Positions 62,077 to 64,000 of a stretch of DNA of 64,000 bases are shown here, piece by piece; within the stretch, counting starts at the first letter, position 1; every line of letters starts with the position of its first letter. The stretch is from positions 558,001 through 622,000 of the forward strand of contig NZ_CP157743.1 of assembly GCF_030717995.2 (NCBI RefSeq), in the 5' to 3' direction. Under the pieces are notes generated by a model. That model ran no database searches. It was not told the DNA's origin and was given only the letters and a program-made list of their open reading frames with translations. Source of the DNA: Methylomarinum sp. Ch1-1 (GTDB lineage: Bacteria > Pseudomonadota > Gammaproteobacteria > Methylococcales > Methylomonadaceae). Made by a program: the position numbers and the translations under genes.

Positions 62077-62380
62077 CCCGTATTCGGGATCACGTAACCC
62101 AAGCCCCCCGGTGCGAGGTTTGGTGGCTTGCTTCGCGAAGCCACCCTACGTTGGCTACGTTGGTGTCGTGACCGTCGGGTGGATTCGCCCGCCTTTGTAC
62201 GCACAACGCCAATTTCGCCCCGTGCGCGGGGTTTGGCGGCTTGCTTCGCGAAGCCGCCCTACATATCTGCAATCAAAACCTGATACACTCTAGGTTGCTA
62301 AAATCGAACTGAGGTTTATTAGTGGTACATTTTCATGGATAATACGCGGTTATTTTGATCATTTCCACTCATTTAAAGTA
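62077..62380. other. Spacer between priA and argS with inverted family C repeat
   Basis: About 300 bp. 62110-62270 contains two GGCTTGCTTCGCGAAGCC palindromes around CGACGGT-related and TACGCACAACGCCAATTTCG blocks, the reverse order of family C. The remaining 100 bp should hold the argS promoter. Confidence 0.7.
62110..62270. repeat. Family C repeat, inverted orientation
   Basis: Two copies of GGCTTGCTTCGCGAAGCC (about 62125-62144 and 62238-62257), one slightly different (…CCACC), with TACGCACAACGCC between them. Confidence 0.75.
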
Positions 62381-64000
62381 ATGAAATATAAGCTGGAAGG
62401 CCTGCTTGGACAGGCGCTTGAAGTTCTTAAATCAGAAGGCATTCTTGATAGAGAATTAGCACCTAAAATCAACATCGAACGGGCTCGGGACTCCCAACAC
62501 GGCGATTTCGCCACCAACCTGGCGATGACCCTGGCCAAAGCGGCCAAATCCAACCCTCGGCAACTGGCGGACAAGATTGTCGCCGCGATCCCTGCCGATG
62601 CCGCCATTAACAAAATTGAAATTGCCGGTCCCGGTTTCATTAATTTTTTTATCAATCCCGACACCCAGTTCGAAATCATCAAGCAAATTCATGATGCCGG
62701 CCGCGAATTCGGCCTGAGCCGGGTGGGCGTCGGCAAGAAGGTCCAGGTCGAATTTGTCTCCGCCAATCCGACCGGTCCCTTGCATGTCGGACATGGTCGA
62801 GGCGCGGCCTATGGTTCGGCGGTCGCCGACTTGCTGGAAGCGGCCGGCTTCGACGTCGAACGCGAATATTATGTCAACGACGCCGGTCGGCAAATGGATA
62901 TTCTGGCGACCAGCATCTGGCTACGTTACCTGGAAGAATGCGGCGAAATAGTGCCGTTTCCCAGCAACGGCTATCGCGGCGAATACGTCCGGGAAATCGC
63001 CTTCAAGCTGTACAAAAGCGCCGAGAACGAATATCGTCGCCCGGCGGAACTGGTGCTGGAGGATATTCCGGCCGACGAACCTCAAGGCGGCGACAAGGAA
63101 AAACATATCGACGGCTTGATCGAACGCGCCAAGACCCTGTTGGGTTATACCCAATACCGCGACCTGTTCCAAGCCGGCCTGAATGAAATCCTGGAAGACA
63201 TCAAGATCGACCTGGAGGAGTTCGGCGTCAGCTATCAGCACTGGTTTTCCGAGCGCCTGCTGATGGATGACGGCTCTATTAAAAAAGCCTTGAAAAGGCT
63301 GGAGGACGGCGGCCACCTTTATGAAAAAGACGGCGCCACCTGGTTCTCCTCCAGCAAACTCGGCGATGAAAAGGACCGCGTCGTGGTGCGCGATAACGGC
63401 CAAACCACTTATTTTGCCTCCGATATCGCCTATCACATGAACAAGCTGGATCGAGGCTTCGATGAAATCATCAATATCTGGGGCGCAGATCACCATGGCT
63501 ATATCCCCCGGGTCAGAGCGGCGATGCAGGCGCTAGGCGCCGATGAATCGAAACTGAAGGTATTGTTGGTGCAGTTTGCGGTATTGTACCGCGGCGCCGA
63601 GAAGGTGCAGATGTCGACCCGTTCCGGCGAATTCATCACGCTAAGACAATTACGCAACGAAGTCGGCAAAGATGCGGCGCGCTTTTTCTATGTGATGCGC
63701 AAATCCGAACAACATATGGACTTCGACCTGAAACTGGCGACCTCGAGAAGCAATGAGAACCCGGTCTATTATGTGCAGTATGCACACGCCCGGGTATGCA
63801 GCGTGTTCCGCCAATTGGATGAAAAAGGCTGGGAACGCAATCATCTGTTGGGTATGGCCAACCTGAACCTGCTGAACGAAGAACACGAGACGGCGTTGAT
63901 GACGACGTTGTCCAAATATCCCGAAATGCTGGAACGCGCTGCGCTCCAACATGAACCGCATCAGCTGATTCATTATTTGCGTGAATTGGCCAATCAGTTT
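62381..64000 (+). CDS. argS: Arginyl-tRNA synthetase, 5' part
   Basis: Open from the ATG at 62381 ([17 protein letters not shown]) to the window edge, 540 codons of a family of about 580. The N-terminal Add-1 domain is seen ([16 protein letters not shown]), then the class I HIGH-like signature [14 protein letters not shown] near 130-143, [10 protein letters not shown], and the KMSKS equivalent [11 protein letters not shown] near 408-418. It charges tRNA-Arg. Truncated only by the end of the window. Confidence 0.96.
   Translation, partial: MKYKLEGLLGQALEVLKSEGILDRELAPKINIERARDSQHGDFATNLAMTLAKAAKSNPRQLADKIVAAIPADAAINKIEIAGPGFINFFINPDTQFEIIKQIHDAGREFGLSRVGVGKKVQVEFVSANPTGPLHVGHGRGAAYGSAVADLLEAAGFDVEREYYVNDAGRQMDILATSIWLRYLEECGEIVPFPSNGYRGEYVREIAFKLYKSAENEYRRPAELVLEDIPADEPQGGDKEKHIDGLIERAKTLLGYTQYRDLFQAGLNEILEDIKIDLEEFGVSYQHWFSERLLMDDGSIKKALKRLEDGGHLYEKDGATWFSSSKLGDEKDRVVVRDNGQTTYFASDIAYHMNKLDRGFDEIINIWGADHHGYIPRVRAAMQALGADESKLKVLLVQFAVLYRGAEKVQMSTRSGEFITLRQLRNEVGKDAARFFYVMRKSEQHMDFDLKLATSRSNENPVYYVQYAHARVCSVFRQLDEKGWERNHLLGMANLNLLNEEHETALMTTLSKYPEMLERAALQHEPHQLIHYLRELANQF

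Overview
The window reads as chromosomal DNA of a gammaproteobacterium. The housekeeping genes (polA, engB, priA, argS, bioA, Sua5/TsaC-type synthase), the rhamnose-type surface polysaccharide genes, a System II cytochrome c maturation set (ResB/CcsA with DsbA and cytochrome c4) and the density of palindromic intergenic repeats would suit a free-living Methylococcales-like bacterium. That lineage is only a guess: no lineage-specific gene (for example a methane monooxygenase) is present. Base composition is AT-rich in about 1-3500, intermediate through the polysaccharide locus, and clearly GC-richer from about 22.8 kb on, so the left end looks like laterally acquired surface-antigen DNA.

1-23 kb, minus strand: an O-antigen/surface polysaccharide locus. 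Reading with transcription from right to left it has an FRG-domain gene, rfbB-rfbD-rfbA-rfbC (dTDP-L-rhamnose), an ABC exporter (Wzm/Wzt with sugar-binding tail), a giant methyltransferase/coiled-coil/two-glycosyltransferase protein, three glycosyltransferases and two SDR epimerases. After a repeat and a transposase scar come a Wzx-type flippase, another glycosyltransferase and a partial polymerase-like membrane protein. Further right are relics and small systems: a broken wzz, a YoeB-like toxin relic, an intact Phd/RelE-type pair, an MNT gene with a disrupted HEPN partner, and cysC.

23-42 kb: a DHH phosphoesterase, a repeat field, manC, a ComEA-like protein, polA, an HDOD protein plus metallo-beta-lactamase-fold hydrolase, engB, cytochrome c4, resB, ccsA, dsbA, and a tandem pair of GGDEF proteins, the first with a degenerate active site.

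43-50 kb: the most intriguing locus. Leftward lie a 63-residue peptide gene, a PqqD-like/M50 protease/HlyD fusion protein and an ApbE-like flavin transferase without a signal peptide. Rightward lie a TlpA-like thioredoxin, a DUF4266 lipoprotein and a DUF3570 outer-membrane-like protein that carries SGA[T/S] motifs resembling flavinylation sites. Two Fur-box-like sequences lie between the two arms. I infer an iron-regulated envelope system in which a small peptide is processed or exported and a barrel protein may be flavin-modified.

50-64 kb: an M48 protease/DUF898 pair, Sua5-type synthase, bioA, yidD, an oxygen-sensing ODP-type protein coupled to a GGDEF-EAL protein, priA and the 5' part of argS.

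Intergenic DNA throughout carries at least six short repeat families: composite double hairpins, two terminal-inverted-repeat elements of MITE type and others. Some have inserted inside genes (rfbB, HEPN) or between co-operonic genes (resB/ccsA). No tRNA, rRNA or CRISPR array was recognised.
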